Part shown: in pieces, positions 1 to 7,969 of the stretch
Position numbering within the stretch: position 1 is the first letter of the stretch
Layout: every line of letters begins with the position of its first letter
NCBI RefSeq assembly: GCF_003353425.1
Contig: NZ_QRAO01000002.1
Coordinates: forward strand, 491,906-555,905
Source of the DNA: Marinirhabdus gelatinilytica
GTDB taxonomy: Bacteria; Bacteroidota; Bacteroidia; Flavobacteriales; Flavobacteriaceae
Reading direction: 5' to 3'
Length of the DNA: 64,000 nt
Program-made: the position numbers and the translations under genes
Notes under the pieces: generated by a model
What the model saw: only the letters and a program-made list of their open reading frames with translations
What the model was told of the DNA's origin: nothing
Database searches by the model: none

Positions 1-99
1 GCCACACGCCTTGCCTATATGACCGATGAGGCCAAGGAAGGCCGTGATGCCTTTTTGGAAAAACGCAGGCCGGACTTTGATAAGAAGTGGTTGCCCTAG
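1..99 (+). CDS. menB: 1,4-dihydroxy-2-naphthoyl-CoA synthase, C-terminal end (partial)
   Basis: Only the last 32 codons are present; the gene begins before the window. The tail, with [13 protein letters not shown] followed by PDF, is the conserved C-terminus of MenB, the crotonase-fold enzyme that closes the naphthoate ring in menaquinone synthesis. Menaquinone is the usual respiratory quinone of Flavobacteriaceae, so a core gene here fits. The stop is TAG. The identification rests on a short but distinctive tail. Other crotonases can also carry EGRxAFLEKR, so the family is safer than the exact enzyme. Confidence 0.72.
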   Translation, partial: ATRLAYMTDEAKEGRDAFLEKRRPDFDKKWLP

Positions 100-295
100 C
101 CGTTTAACGCTACCCTAAAGCTCGGGATACAGCTACGAACTATGGTTAGCTGTCGTAAAAAATTATATATATTTGAGGTACTCCGCACATTCCTGTTACG
201 GGATAACACCGACAAACAACCATTGTTATTCTAATTGATCAATGGGATAAGGATGACAAAATAGATTATATAATGAGTTGTGGCTAATTAAACGA

Positions 296-1243
296 ATGAA
301 AAGCATTTTAACGTACATATTGATTTTCTGCATTCTATTTGGTTGTAAAAAAGATGACGAATCGAGTACGTTTGAAAACACAAACGCACATATCGAATAT
401 TTCGGATTTACAATTGTCGACACATTTTGGGATGATCCAACCGATTCCGAAGTCAAAACCAATTACGCTGATGAAATCCATAACTTCAGTAACATAGCAG
501 ATATTTTAGTTGTGAATCCAAATGACAATATTGTTCAAAGGGCTCAAACCTTTGCAGATTTGGATTTAAAAGCAATTTTACACCTAAATGAATTGTTCTT
601 TGAATTAATAGACAATAACAGTCCTTCAGAATCAAATTATGATTTAAGGACAGATTATCAGGAAAGATGGAATGAATTTAAAACTATAAATCAATCTATT
701 ATAAATAACAATTATGTTGGAACATTTTACATAGGTGAAGAACCAACTTGGAATGGAATAACTTTCACAGAATTAAATGCTGTAGCTCAACTACTGCAAA
801 CAGAATTTCCGAACATACCTACAATGATAATTGAAGCTTATCCATCTTTGAATGACTTACAAGTTCCAAAAACTATTGATTGGATTGGATTTGACCGCTA
901 TTTCGTTGAAAACCCTAATACAAATGTTCAATTTCAACAAGATTGGAATACATTAAAGTCAAAGCTGTCAAACCCAAATCAAAAGATTATGGTTATTCTA
1001 GACAGTCATTACATAAATTGGGCACACGGAGACTTTGGAAATATAGAGTTGACACGAATGAATATTGTTGCCCAAAACTATTATGAATTAGCAAAAAGTG
1101 ATGAAAAAGTTATTGGAGTTTTAGGATACTTTTGGCCAAACGGATTTGACATTCCAGAATCAATTGGAGCTAGAGGAATGCCCCAAAACGTAAAAATGGA
1201 ATACGAAAGAATTGGAAGAGAAATAACTGGTAAAAATAACTAG
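296..1243 (+). CDS. Predicted lipoprotein, possible TIM-barrel (glycosidase-like) fold
   Basis: The protein has about 315 residues. It starts with a lipoprotein signal: Met-Lys, a hydrophobic run and the lipobox LFGC followed by Lys-Lys-Asp, so it is probably anchored in a membrane. I chose the ATG at 296 because it directly precedes the signal peptide; an in-frame ATG at 278 would add six residues. The body has short motifs that look like barrel strands ending in acidic residues (YIGEEP, IIEAYPS, DWIGFDRY, GYFWPNG), as in several glycoside hydrolase clans. I cannot assign a family. It stands alone between menB and an inverted-repeat element, and a GTTGTGGCTAATT sequence just upstream resembles the ends of those elements. 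This suggests it is accessory DNA. Confidence 0.7.
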   Translation: MKSILTYILIFCILFGCKKDDESSTFENTNAHIEYFGFTIVDTFWDDPTDSEVKTNYADEIHNFSNIADILVVNPNDNIVQRAQTFADLDLKAILHLNELFFELIDNNSPSESNYDLRTDYQERWNEFKTINQSIINNNYVGTFYIGEEPTWNGITFTELNAVAQLLQTEFPNIPTMIIEAYPSLNDLQVPKTIDWIGFDRYFVENPNTNVQFQQDWNTLKSKLSNPNQKIMVILDSHYINWAHGDFGNIELTRMNIVAQNYYELAKSDEKVIGVLGYFWPNGFDIPESIGARGMPQNVKMEYERIGREITGKNN

Positions 1244-1440
1244 CCACAACAACGTATGTAGCTCATAGCTAATTAGTTGATTAATCAAAGTTAAGGCATA
1301 TTTTGAAAGTCGCCAAATTTTTAAATTTGACGATTTCCAATAAAAAAGATAAATAGTAAAATTTAAAAATCTGGCTCGTGCTTAATCCGAAAACAATTTC
1401 ATAATTTACACGCTACGAGCCATATACAAAACCGTTGGCA
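1242..1440 (+). repeat. Cassette-like intergenic inverted-repeat element A
   Basis: The two ends form an imperfect inverted repeat: left 1242-1268 (CAACAACGTATGTAGCTC...), right 1412-1440 (...GAGCCATATACAAAACCGTTGGCA). Inside is a second inverted repeat: GCCAAATTTTTAAATTT near 1312 against AAATTTAAAAATCTGGC near 1359. The roughly 80-base core at 1310-1388 recurs with few changes on the opposite strand at 10600-10681. The right end lies about 15 bases before the next start codon. The architecture resembles an integron recombination site, but the ends do not match the attC core consensus exactly. Confidence 0.65.
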
Positions 1441-1454
1441 TTAATTTAAGAAAA

Positions 1455-1928
1455 ATGACCAAAGCGATAATAATTGTACTTCTGACCTCTTTGATTCTAG
1501 GCTGTACCGACATAAATCAGCAAGAAAATACAAATGCAAAATTAGAAGATTTACGCGCAGAAAACGATAGCTTGAAAAAAATAGTGGCGGATATAAATAA
1601 CAAATATGTTTTTGACAGTATTAGTATAAGAGATATTCCCAGTTACATGAATACCTACGAATTGAACTCTAAAGTGAGTGGCGAAATTGTATTTGCAGGT
1701 TATAATATTAATAAAAATACAAATGTTATTTTGGTCGATAGTCTTTCTTTTAATCCAAAAAAGCTATACAACCCAGACACTCTGAGATTAAATAATGGCG
1801 GATTTCTTTATGAGACTGAACTAAGTGCTGACCGAATTTCTCTCAAAGGCATTATTGAAATGAAAAACGATTACGGAAAAGAATATGAAGGAATTTATAA
1901 TACCGCAATCGGAGCGAAGAAAAACTAA
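1455..1928 (+). CDS. Small predicted lipoprotein of unknown function
   Basis: The protein has 157 residues. The N-terminus is a lipoprotein signal ending in the lipobox LILGC. It is followed by a polar stretch with a short predicted coiled coil (about residues 28-50, with Leu/Ile at heptad-like spacing: KLEDLRAENDSLKKIV). The remainder looks beta-rich and has no motif I recognise. It sits between inverted-repeat elements A and B, spaced like a gene cassette. The ATG is preceded by an A-rich stretch, not a Shine-Dalgarno sequence, as is normal in Bacteroidota. Confidence 0.7.
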   Translation: MTKAIIIVLLTSLILGCTDINQQENTNAKLEDLRAENDSLKKIVADINNKYVFDSISIRDIPSYMNTYELNSKVSGEIVFAGYNINKNTNVILVDSLSFNPKKLYNPDTLRLNNGGFLYETELSADRISLKGIIEMKNDYGKEYEGIYNTAIGAKKN

Positions 1929-2167
1929 CGGCAACAATGCATCCTATGAAAAGCACTAGCACTGTTCTTTAATTAAAATCCCTAACTTTATAAAAAATTT
2001 GGTACAGCAATACGTAGTGGCGCCGGTGTCTTTCTCTTGCCAAAAAAGCTCGTAGGAGACAGGCGGTAGATTCGTACGCTGCCCTTCGACAGGCTCAGGA
2101 ACCACGCTTTACACAAACCGAAGCTGCCGCCCTAGGCCCGCCGTATCATATGCAAACCCGTTGGCAG
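1929..2167 (+). repeat. Cassette-like intergenic inverted-repeat element B
   Basis: The element starts at the stop codon of the preceding gene (CGGCAACAATGCATCCTATG) and ends with CATATGCAAACCCGTTGGCAG, an imperfect inverted repeat of its start. The interior differs from element A. It is more GC-rich and holds CTTCGACAGGCTCAGG (around 2084-2099), a short sequence that recurs in intergenic DNA of many bacteria. The next gene starts 13 bases after the element. It shares the terminal CGTTGGCA with element A. Confidence 0.55.
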
Positions 2168-2180
2168 TAATTTTGAAAAA

Positions 2181-2696
2181 ATGAAATGGAATAAACTAAG
2201 GAAAAGGATTGAAGATAACTTTGCTGAAAGTCTGAACAGCAAAGTTAAAATATACTTTACCAAATATACTTCTGATTATGATGCTGGCGATATGGCTAAC
2301 AGAGCGTGGATAACCGTTGACGGAAAAGAAGTTGTAAATTTTTCAACTCTAGAGGCGTTTAATATAACTGGATGTGTTTACAATGCTACGACACCAACTG
2401 ATATATGGAAAATCGACAAAAGTGAATTGAAAAGAGAAAATGGAAAATTGATAGCAAAAGGCGAATTTTCAGCTTTTGATTTTACAGAATGTTGCTTTGA
2501 GTTTTTGAATATGAGTATTGATGATGCCTTTAATCACGAAAGTGCTATTCTAAATTTTCTTGCCGTATTGGATAAAAGATTTGGTAAGAGAAGATTAAAA
2601 AAAACTGATTCTGAGGATTTTCATCCATTGGCTGAGTATTTTTTCAATCTGAGACTTGTAGCTGAGAATATAAAAACTACTGGCAACATCGCATAA
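2181..2696 (+). CDS. SF0329-like family protein
   Basis: The protein has 171 residues and no signal peptide or membrane segment, so it is probably cytoplasmic. The N-terminus (MKWNKLRKRIEDNFAESL, then AWITVDGKEVVNFSTLE) matches my recollection of the SF0329 family of small uncharacterised proteins. No catalytic motif is evident; residues 84-110 contain an acidic/aromatic stretch with two adjacent cysteines (ECCFEF). It is the third cassette-like gene after menB. Its final codons (ACTGGCAACATCGCATAA) resemble the left end of element B, suggesting a shortened element at its 3' side. The family has no known function. Confidence 0.65.
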   Translation: MKWNKLRKRIEDNFAESLNSKVKIYFTKYTSDYDAGDMANRAWITVDGKEVVNFSTLEAFNITGCVYNATTPTDIWKIDKSELKRENGKLIAKGEFSAFDFTECCFEFLNMSIDDAFNHESAILNFLAVLDKRFGKRRLKKTDSEDFHPLAEYFFNLRLVAENIKTTGNIA

Positions 2697-2735
2697 AACA
2701 AACAAAACAACAGCCAACAAAATCAAGTCTGTAAA

Positions 2736-3692
2736 TCAGGCAACCATTAGTTCCTCTGTCTCTTTTTCTTCCAGCTTTTCTTCAGCGAGTTGCTTTCGTA
2801 TTTGTTTTACGGTAAGGGTGCTGCCATCGTGGCTCCACCCCGGAGGACCGAACACGTACATGAATTTGTGGTACCAGTTCTTGGATTTTTTCATATCCTG
2901 CCAAATATTCTGGTACTCGTGCATGAGGATGGTGTATAGGTTGTAGGAGTTGGGAGGGGTAGATACACCGTACTGTATTTCAATGGTATCATCCAGTTCT
3001 TTCCAAGTGCCAAAAATCTTATCGAAAATATTTAAAAATCCTCCGTGGTTTTTATCTATATACTCAATATTGCAAGCGTGGTGCACTTGGTGCATGGTGT
3101 GGGTATTGACAAACTTCTCGAGAAACCCCATGTTTTTGATGTACTTGGTATGTAACTGAAACTGCCAAAGTGCCTCAATCCCTAGACAAACCACCAACAT
3201 TTCCGGCGGAAATCCAATGATGACGATCCATACATAGAAAAAGGGTTTGTACAGTAGGGTAAACCATCCGTTTCGTACCGCTGTGCCCAAATTAAAATTA
3301 TGGGAGGAATGGTGCACAATATGCGCTGCCCAGAGAAAACGTACCATATGGTTCTGGCGGTGGAACCAATAATAGGTAAAGTCGTCCAGTAGCATACAAA
3401 TAATCCATACGTACCAGGTATAGCCAAAGGACTCGTACCCCATAATGTTGGTACGCACCCCGTCCACGAGTGGATTAAAAATTTCGTACGCAAAGGTAAA
3501 CACCACTATTACAGAAATTGTTTTAAGCAATGCTCCCAAAATAACCGAACCTATGCCAAGGGACACACTCGCTACCAAATCTTTCCATATATAAAGTTTC
3601 TTGTCATCAAATACTTTACTGTAGGTGAGTTCTAGAGCGATAAATGCCAAAAAACAAGGGACTCCATATACTAATGGGTTCGTAAAATCCAT
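2736..3692 (-). CDS. Fatty acid hydroxylase / sterol desaturase family protein
   Basis: This is a 318-residue membrane protein with about four hydrophobic segments before and between the histidine clusters. The di-iron motifs of the family are all present: HRQNH, then HIVHH a few residues on (followed by SSH), and HQVHH in the C-terminal half, followed by a conserved NHGG. Family members use oxygen to hydroxylate or desaturate lipids such as fatty acids, carotenoids and sterols. The substrate cannot be read here. The gene faces the cassette-like genes and is followed on its 5' side by 124 bases without features. The C-terminus is Glu/Lys-rich and may be disordered. Confidence 0.85.
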   Translation of the reverse strand: MDFTNPLVYGVPCFLAFIALELTYSKVFDDKKLYIWKDLVASVSLGIGSVILGALLKTISVIVVFTFAYEIFNPLVDGVRTNIMGYESFGYTWYVWIICMLLDDFTYYWFHRQNHMVRFLWAAHIVHHSSHNFNLGTAVRNGWFTLLYKPFFYVWIVIIGFPPEMLVVCLGIEALWQFQLHTKYIKNMGFLEKFVNTHTMHQVHHACNIEYIDKNHGGFLNIFDKIFGTWKELDDTIEIQYGVSTPPNSYNLYTILMHEYQNIWQDMKKSKNWYHKFMYVFGPPGWSHDGSTLTVKQIRKQLAEEKLEEKETEELMVA

Positions 3693-3816
3693 TTTTAAGA
3701 ATTGTAATTATTAATTGCCGATACTGAAGATTGCAATATATAGCTTATAGGGGCAATACATAAAGTAACGTAAATTTCTTTTTTAACGATCCCAGAAAAC
3801 AATAGTACCGAAGCAA

Positions 3817-4734
3817 TTATAAAGAGGATACTTCCCTAACCACAAAAAACCCATCGTTTCCCTGTGATTGGTACAAGGGCATAAAAATATAGGCGTCCCA
3901 CACGCTGTTTATTTGTCTTCCGTTTAAAAGTGCTAAGTGTTCCCCTTTTTTAATGGGCTGAAAATTCTCAAAACCTGGGCACATTTCAAACACATCACTT
4001 TCTTTCAACCCAAACCTGTGTACAATCTCCAGTGTTTTTTGGGGAGGGGTGCTGTTCATCAATTTTAGGACACTTGCAGGGATATCCCGTAGATCGTCAA
4101 AATTTAGCTCACAGGCTTCTTGTAGTGCTGTCCAGATTACCCCTTCGTGGTAGGTTTTACTGCTCTTGCTTTCGTGCTGTCCGGCTTCTACCGTAAACCC
4201 GGTAATTCCCTGCTCGCTCAGGTAGCCATCGATGGTTCCTTCTACCATGTCTGAAAATCCCCGAATCACATGGATAGGGAATTTATGCGCAAAGAAATCG
4301 TTATCCCCCTTGTCCTGAACGGAAATATACGGCAAGCTCTCTGAAGATGTGGTGTGGCAATCAATAAAATAGCGGTTTGTGTAGGGGATGGTCTCAAAAT
4401 CTTCCAACAACTCGATCAGTTGGTGCATCTCTTTTTTTTCCTGTGTATCGGTCGCTTCTGTTTTAAGGTTTTCAGTAGTCCACGTTCTGTTAAGGTCTTC
4501 ATCTATAAAGCGTACGTTATTTTTATAGGCGGCTACATTTCCCACAATACCCACAAGGGTTCCTGCCATTGGCGGGTTTTCTTTTTTCAGGGTTTTAAAT
4601 ATTTCTTCCAATGCTAATACACCACTGGGTTCGTTTCCGTGAACAGCCGCGGTGACCAAAAGCAGGGTGCCTTTGGTGTGGCCTGTATAGGTGCCTATAA
4701 TTCTATCGTTATGCTTTGCTTGTTCAGTATCCAT
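3817..4734 (-). CDS. Succinylglutamate desuccinylase/aspartoacylase family zinc amidohydrolase
   Basis: The protein has 305 residues. Zinc-binding HGNEPSG gives His32 and Glu35; a later DCHTT supplies the third ligand, His126. The RFIDEDLNR segment (75-83) is the substrate-binding Asn-Arg signature, and Glu182 in TVEAG is the likely catalytic glutamate. The family (M14-like) removes acyl groups from amino acids or trims carboxyl-terminal residues. It is the last gene of a three-gene operon, four bases after an ATP-grasp ligase that itself follows a QEGLA-type metallopeptidase. The context suggests the three act on the same amino-acid or peptide conjugate. No signal peptide is seen, so it should act in the cytoplasm. 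The true substrate is unknown. Confidence 0.85.
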   Translation of the reverse strand: MDTEQAKHNDRIIGTYTGHTKGTLLLVTAAVHGNEPSGVLALEEIFKTLKKENPPMAGTLVGIVGNVAAYKNNVRFIDEDLNRTWTTENLKTEATDTQEKKEMHQLIELLEDFETIPYTNRYFIDCHTTSSESLPYISVQDKGDNDFFAHKFPIHVIRGFSDMVEGTIDGYLSEQGITGFTVEAGQHESKSSKTYHEGVIWTALQEACELNFDDLRDIPASVLKLMNSTPPQKTLEIVHRFGLKESDVFEMCPGFENFQPIKKGEHLALLNGRQINSVWDAYIFMPLYQSQGNDGFFVVREVSSL

Positions 4735-4738
4735 GTTT

Positions 4739-5791
4739 TTAATCCATAGTTGCCAGTTCCTTGTTGGTCAAGGTATCGCCATATAATTTTTTGTATTCCA
4801 CTTTCCGTTCAATGGCCTTGATTACGGTGGTGGTAAAGTTGGGTAGCCCAATGGCTTCGCAATAATCCAATCCACCCGGGCTTAACACGTTAATTTCAAT
4901 GAGTTTATCATCTACCACATCCAACCCTACAAAGAAGAGCCCGTCTGCAATGAGTTTAGGCGCGGTTACCGCTACGATACGCTCCATCTCCTTGGTAAGT
5001 TTTGCTTTTTTTGCCTTAGCACCCAGGGCAAGGTTGCTTCTAAATTCAGTTTTGTCACTGTTCACACGGCGTATCACTGCTTTTTCCCCATCTTCTTCCA
5101 GTACCTTCCCGTTCATAAGGATAATGCGAACATCCCCTTTGGAAACCTCGGGTAGAAATTCTTGGGCAATCACGTAGCCTTTTTCTGAAATGGTCTCAAA
5201 AATCTGGTTCAGGTTCTTTCGGTCCTTATCGATTAGATACACATCCTGTCCACCGGAACCTTCCAAGGGCTTCAACACCATTTTTTTTCCGGAATCTTCC
5301 CAAAACTTGTTAAGGTCTTCCATGCTTCGGGTAATCAAGCTATCGGGCTTGATGGTGGAGGGTAGTTCCTCAAAATATAACTTGTCTATAAAGGCGTGGG
5401 ACATGGCAAAGGCATCATTCAATACCAGCACGCCTTCTTGCTGGATCATCCTGGCGAATGCAATCCCGCTGTGTTCTGCCCAGTGCCTATCGTCGGTCTC
5501 TTCGGTAGGGTTGTTCCTTAAGAACAGAACATCCAGATCGTCACTGGTGATCACCTTTCGCTTGCGGTTATCCTCTTGTACTTGTGTCCAGAATTCTTCG
5601 GCAGTCTTATATTCCAGTTTCTTTTTTACTCGCTTACAACGCATGCTCATGGGTGCATCGTGATGGAACACAAAATCTCCAACCCCCATAACATACAGTG
5701 TATGTCCACGCTCGTGAGCCTTTTTCATCAAAACTACCGAGGTTCCAACGGGTTCCGAAGCAATGTCGCTAATTACAAAACATATTTTCAT
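4739..5791 (-). CDS. ATP-grasp ligase, glutathione synthetase-like
   Basis: The protein has 350 residues with the ATP-grasp order: an N-terminal Rossmann-like part (KICFVISDI), the central nucleotide-binding part with MVLKPLEGSGGQDVYLI, and the C-terminal catalytic part with DGLFFVGLDVVDDKLIEINVLSPGG, in which acidic residues and an Asn bind magnesium. This resembles bacterial GshB, but no partner gamma-glutamylcysteine ligase is nearby. It sits one base after a QEGLA metallopeptidase and four bases before an amidohydrolase. An amide ligase for a cytoplasmic peptide or amino-acid conjugate is therefore likelier than plain glutathione synthesis. That substrate is inferred from context. Confidence 0.83.
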   Translation of the reverse strand: MKICFVISDIASEPVGTSVVLMKKAHERGHTLYVMGVGDFVFHHDAPMSMRCKRVKKKLEYKTAEEFWTQVQEDNRKRKVITSDDLDVLFLRNNPTEETDDRHWAEHSGIAFARMIQQEGVLVLNDAFAMSHAFIDKLYFEELPSTIKPDSLITRSMEDLNKFWEDSGKKMVLKPLEGSGGQDVYLIDKDRKNLNQIFETISEKGYVIAQEFLPEVSKGDVRIILMNGKVLEEDGEKAVIRRVNSDKTEFRSNLALGAKAKKAKLTKEMERIVAVTAPKLIADGLFFVGLDVVDDKLIEINVLSPGGLDYCEAIGLPNFTTTVIKAIERKVEYKKLYGDTLTNKELATMD

Positions 5792-5792
5792 A

Positions 5793-7643
5793 CTATATCA
5801 TTTTAGAAAGGGCGAGGCCTTTTCTCACTTTGTTTATTCGTCTGTCAAATTTTTTATTTTCAAAATATCGGGGTCGTAGTTTGGATGGCTTAACGAGACC
5901 ACGATCGGTAAGGTCCTTGATCACATCTACGTGTTTAAGCGCAAACTTCCCTGCCAACAAGGGTTCCAATTGGCCACCCTGGGCAAGGTAATCCCTTAGT
6001 TTTACAAGTCCTTTTAAGTAAATAATATCCTTTAAAAAACCTCCTCCCTGAAACATCCTTGAGGTGATGTTAAAGGCGCGTTCTTTTGTAAAGTCGTATT
6101 TGGAATATAGCTTAAAGAACGTTTGGTGGAAATCTGCCCCGTCCAGTACTGCGGCACCGGCCACAACACGTCCTGCAAGGATACGCAACCGGTTTCCGGA
6201 GAGCGCACCACACAAATATTCTGAAAGTACTGCAATTCCCTCCTGCAGCGCATCGTAGTTTGCCAAGCCAGAAGCCAACTGACTCAAAGGCTGTTGTGAA
6301 CCGTTGTAATAGGTGAGGGCGTGGGTACCAATCTCGTGCTGTATCAAGGCGGTAGCTTCTTTTTTGGTCATGGTGTAATCTGACGGCAGGTACAGTTCGC
6401 CTTTGCTTACCATCATTACGTTTACATCGTCCCGTATGTGTACTTTGCATGTAAAGTTTTCATCTTGCCCTCGGAAATAATCGAATTCCTTTTTGGCGAG
6501 TGTGCCAAACTGTTCGGTGGTAAGTCGTGCTTCTTTTTCCTTTTCGTGGTCTTCTTGTATGTTTTGCAGGATAAGTTCGGCCTCTGCCAGCACATTGTTT
6601 TCCAGTCCTTTGTACAGGCGTACGCTGCTGTAAAAAAAGTTTTTGGAGCCACGTTCCTTCAGCATGGTAAGTTCGTGGTCTATCTCTTCACGTTTTTCAT
6701 CGAAAAGATACGAGATGGCGGGGTCGTCAATTTCGTCTATACGTAGGTTGTACAGTTTCCGCTTTAAGATATCGGGGTCTACGGGAAGTAGGCGGTAGTG
6801 GTACCTGTCCAGTTTCTTGAAATGCGAATTGAAAAACTGCTCCCGCAGGCTCTGTATGTTTACAGGGGCAACGAGCAGCAAAAACTGGTAACTCGTTTCA
6901 ATCTTGGTAAGCTGCTTGTCTATCTTGAAGACCTCCTCGTGGATGTCACGTTTTCCCAGCGCGTTATAGTTGGCAATGTTGGAAGTTGTCTGTACACGCA
7001 CAAATTCAAAAATGGCGCGTTGCAATGCTTTGATGAACTGGTCCCGAAAGCTTCGGAAATAGACAGGATACACATTCCCTGAGCTATCACGGTACACGGG
7101 TGGTACCTCCAGACCAATCAGGGTGCCTCCCTGTTCCTTGATGTTCTCAATATTGAAGATACGCTCGTCTTTTTCAGATTCGCGTTGTTTGGTTTGCTCG
7201 ATACGTGCCCGGAGCTTTACGTTATACTCCCTGCTGTTTATCTTGAGGAGCTGTTCCTTCAGGATAGATAGTGAGACGGGCAGTTTGTGGGAAGGTCCTT
7301 TTATCACAAACTCGGTACTGTCCTGTGGGCCGCTATAGATTTCAACAACGATAAAGGACCCAAATTTTTCTGACATAAGCGCCGTGAGGTCGAACACAAA
7401 CTTTTTGAAATATTCAAAATTAGATTGTCCCACCACCAAGTAGGAAGCCCCGCCACGCACTAACCGCCGGGTTGCCATGTCATTGGGCTGATCTCGATAA
7501 ATGAGCAAGGAGGGGACATCGTGCTCCAAAAAAAGATAGCCGCCACTGGGCAGAGAAGTAACCGTGCGCTCACCCTCTTTTAATTGAGGGATAATATCCC
7601 CTAATCGTGGAAGTGATTCTTTGGAAATGGTCTGGGCGCTCAT
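5793..7643 (-). CDS. QEGLA-motif zinc metallopeptidase (DUF1704, tyrosine carboxypeptidase-like)
   Basis: The protein has 616 residues and is annotated in databases as a flavohemoglobin expression-modulating QEGLA protein. It has two parts: an N-terminal domain of about 300 residues, and a C-terminal DUF1704 domain. The zinc site is HEIGTH (His436, Glu437, His441); Glu468 in QEGIA is the likely third ligand. The eukaryotic relative MATCAP carries the same HEIGTH motif and removes the C-terminal tyrosine of tubulin, which makes a carboxypeptidase plausible here. The gene opens the operon with the ATP-grasp ligase one base downstream. There is no signal peptide. It looks intact; the bacterial substrate is unknown. 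Confidence 0.85.
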   Translation of the reverse strand: MSAQTISKESLPRLGDIIPQLKEGERTVTSLPSGGYLFLEHDVPSLLIYRDQPNDMATRRLVRGGASYLVVGQSNFEYFKKFVFDLTALMSEKFGSFIVVEIYSGPQDSTEFVIKGPSHKLPVSLSILKEQLLKINSREYNVKLRARIEQTKQRESEKDERIFNIENIKEQGGTLIGLEVPPVYRDSSGNVYPVYFRSFRDQFIKALQRAIFEFVRVQTTSNIANYNALGKRDIHEEVFKIDKQLTKIETSYQFLLLVAPVNIQSLREQFFNSHFKKLDRYHYRLLPVDPDILKRKLYNLRIDEIDDPAISYLFDEKREEIDHELTMLKERGSKNFFYSSVRLYKGLENNVLAEAELILQNIQEDHEKEKEARLTTEQFGTLAKKEFDYFRGQDENFTCKVHIRDDVNVMMVSKGELYLPSDYTMTKKEATALIQHEIGTHALTYYNGSQQPLSQLASGLANYDALQEGIAVLSEYLCGALSGNRLRILAGRVVAGAAVLDGADFHQTFFKLYSKYDFTKERAFNITSRMFQGGGFLKDIIYLKGLVKLRDYLAQGGQLEPLLAGKFALKHVDVIKDLTDRGLVKPSKLRPRYFENKKFDRRINKVRKGLALSKMI

Positions 7644-7969
7644 CTTTTAAGTAATATTTTAGGTTGAGATTTTAAAATACTTAAAAGTGATTACATGTAC
7701 AGTGGTTTTTACGTATGTTTAACAGGAACGGTAAGGGTTTATGAAATTATTTTGAATTTTTAAACTGCAGCCATAGGAAAGCATAAAAATAGGACCGGCA
7801 GCAGGATTGAAGGGTTCTTTTGCTCATTAATAGGTCTTATAAGCTCGTATAAACCACATAGGAGAACTTTTTACCAATCCCATTGTGTTAAGAAATGTTA
7901 CTTTTAAGGGGTTGTATCGGCTACTCGTTTAATTTTGTTGTGTAGGTTCCTAAAAATTCAATTACTAAA
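7644..7969. other. 326-base gene-free interval between divergent genes
   Basis: This interval separates the start of the minus-strand QEGLA operon from a plus-strand Crp-like regulator. It is AT-rich. On the plus strand I find one good -7 promoter box (listed separately). On the minus strand I see no clear TAnnTTTG box for the operon. No small reading frame, RNA gene or repeat is evident. Confidence 0.6.
7930..7937 (+). promoter_or_regulatory. Putative -7 box for the Crp-like regulator
   Basis: TAATTTTG matches the Bacteroidota -7 consensus TAnnTTTG exactly, 32 bases before the GTG start. The nearest upstream TTG (7912-7914) leaves a spacer of only 15, short of the usual 17-23, so the -33 part is weak. 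Confidence 0.4.

Noticed and set aside
1242-1440. Canonical integron attC site
   Set aside because: The ends lack exact RYYYAAC and GTTRRRY cores, and no integrase gene is visible. It is kept as a cassette-like element only.
4739-5791. Glutathione synthetase gshB as a firm name
   Set aside because: The fold fits, but the neighbours are peptidases and no gamma-glutamylcysteine ligase is nearby, so only the ATP-grasp class is named.
7644-7969. tRNA, small RNA or riboswitch in the gap
   Set aside because: No cloverleaf or conserved riboswitch motif was found by eye; the sequence is simply AT-rich.
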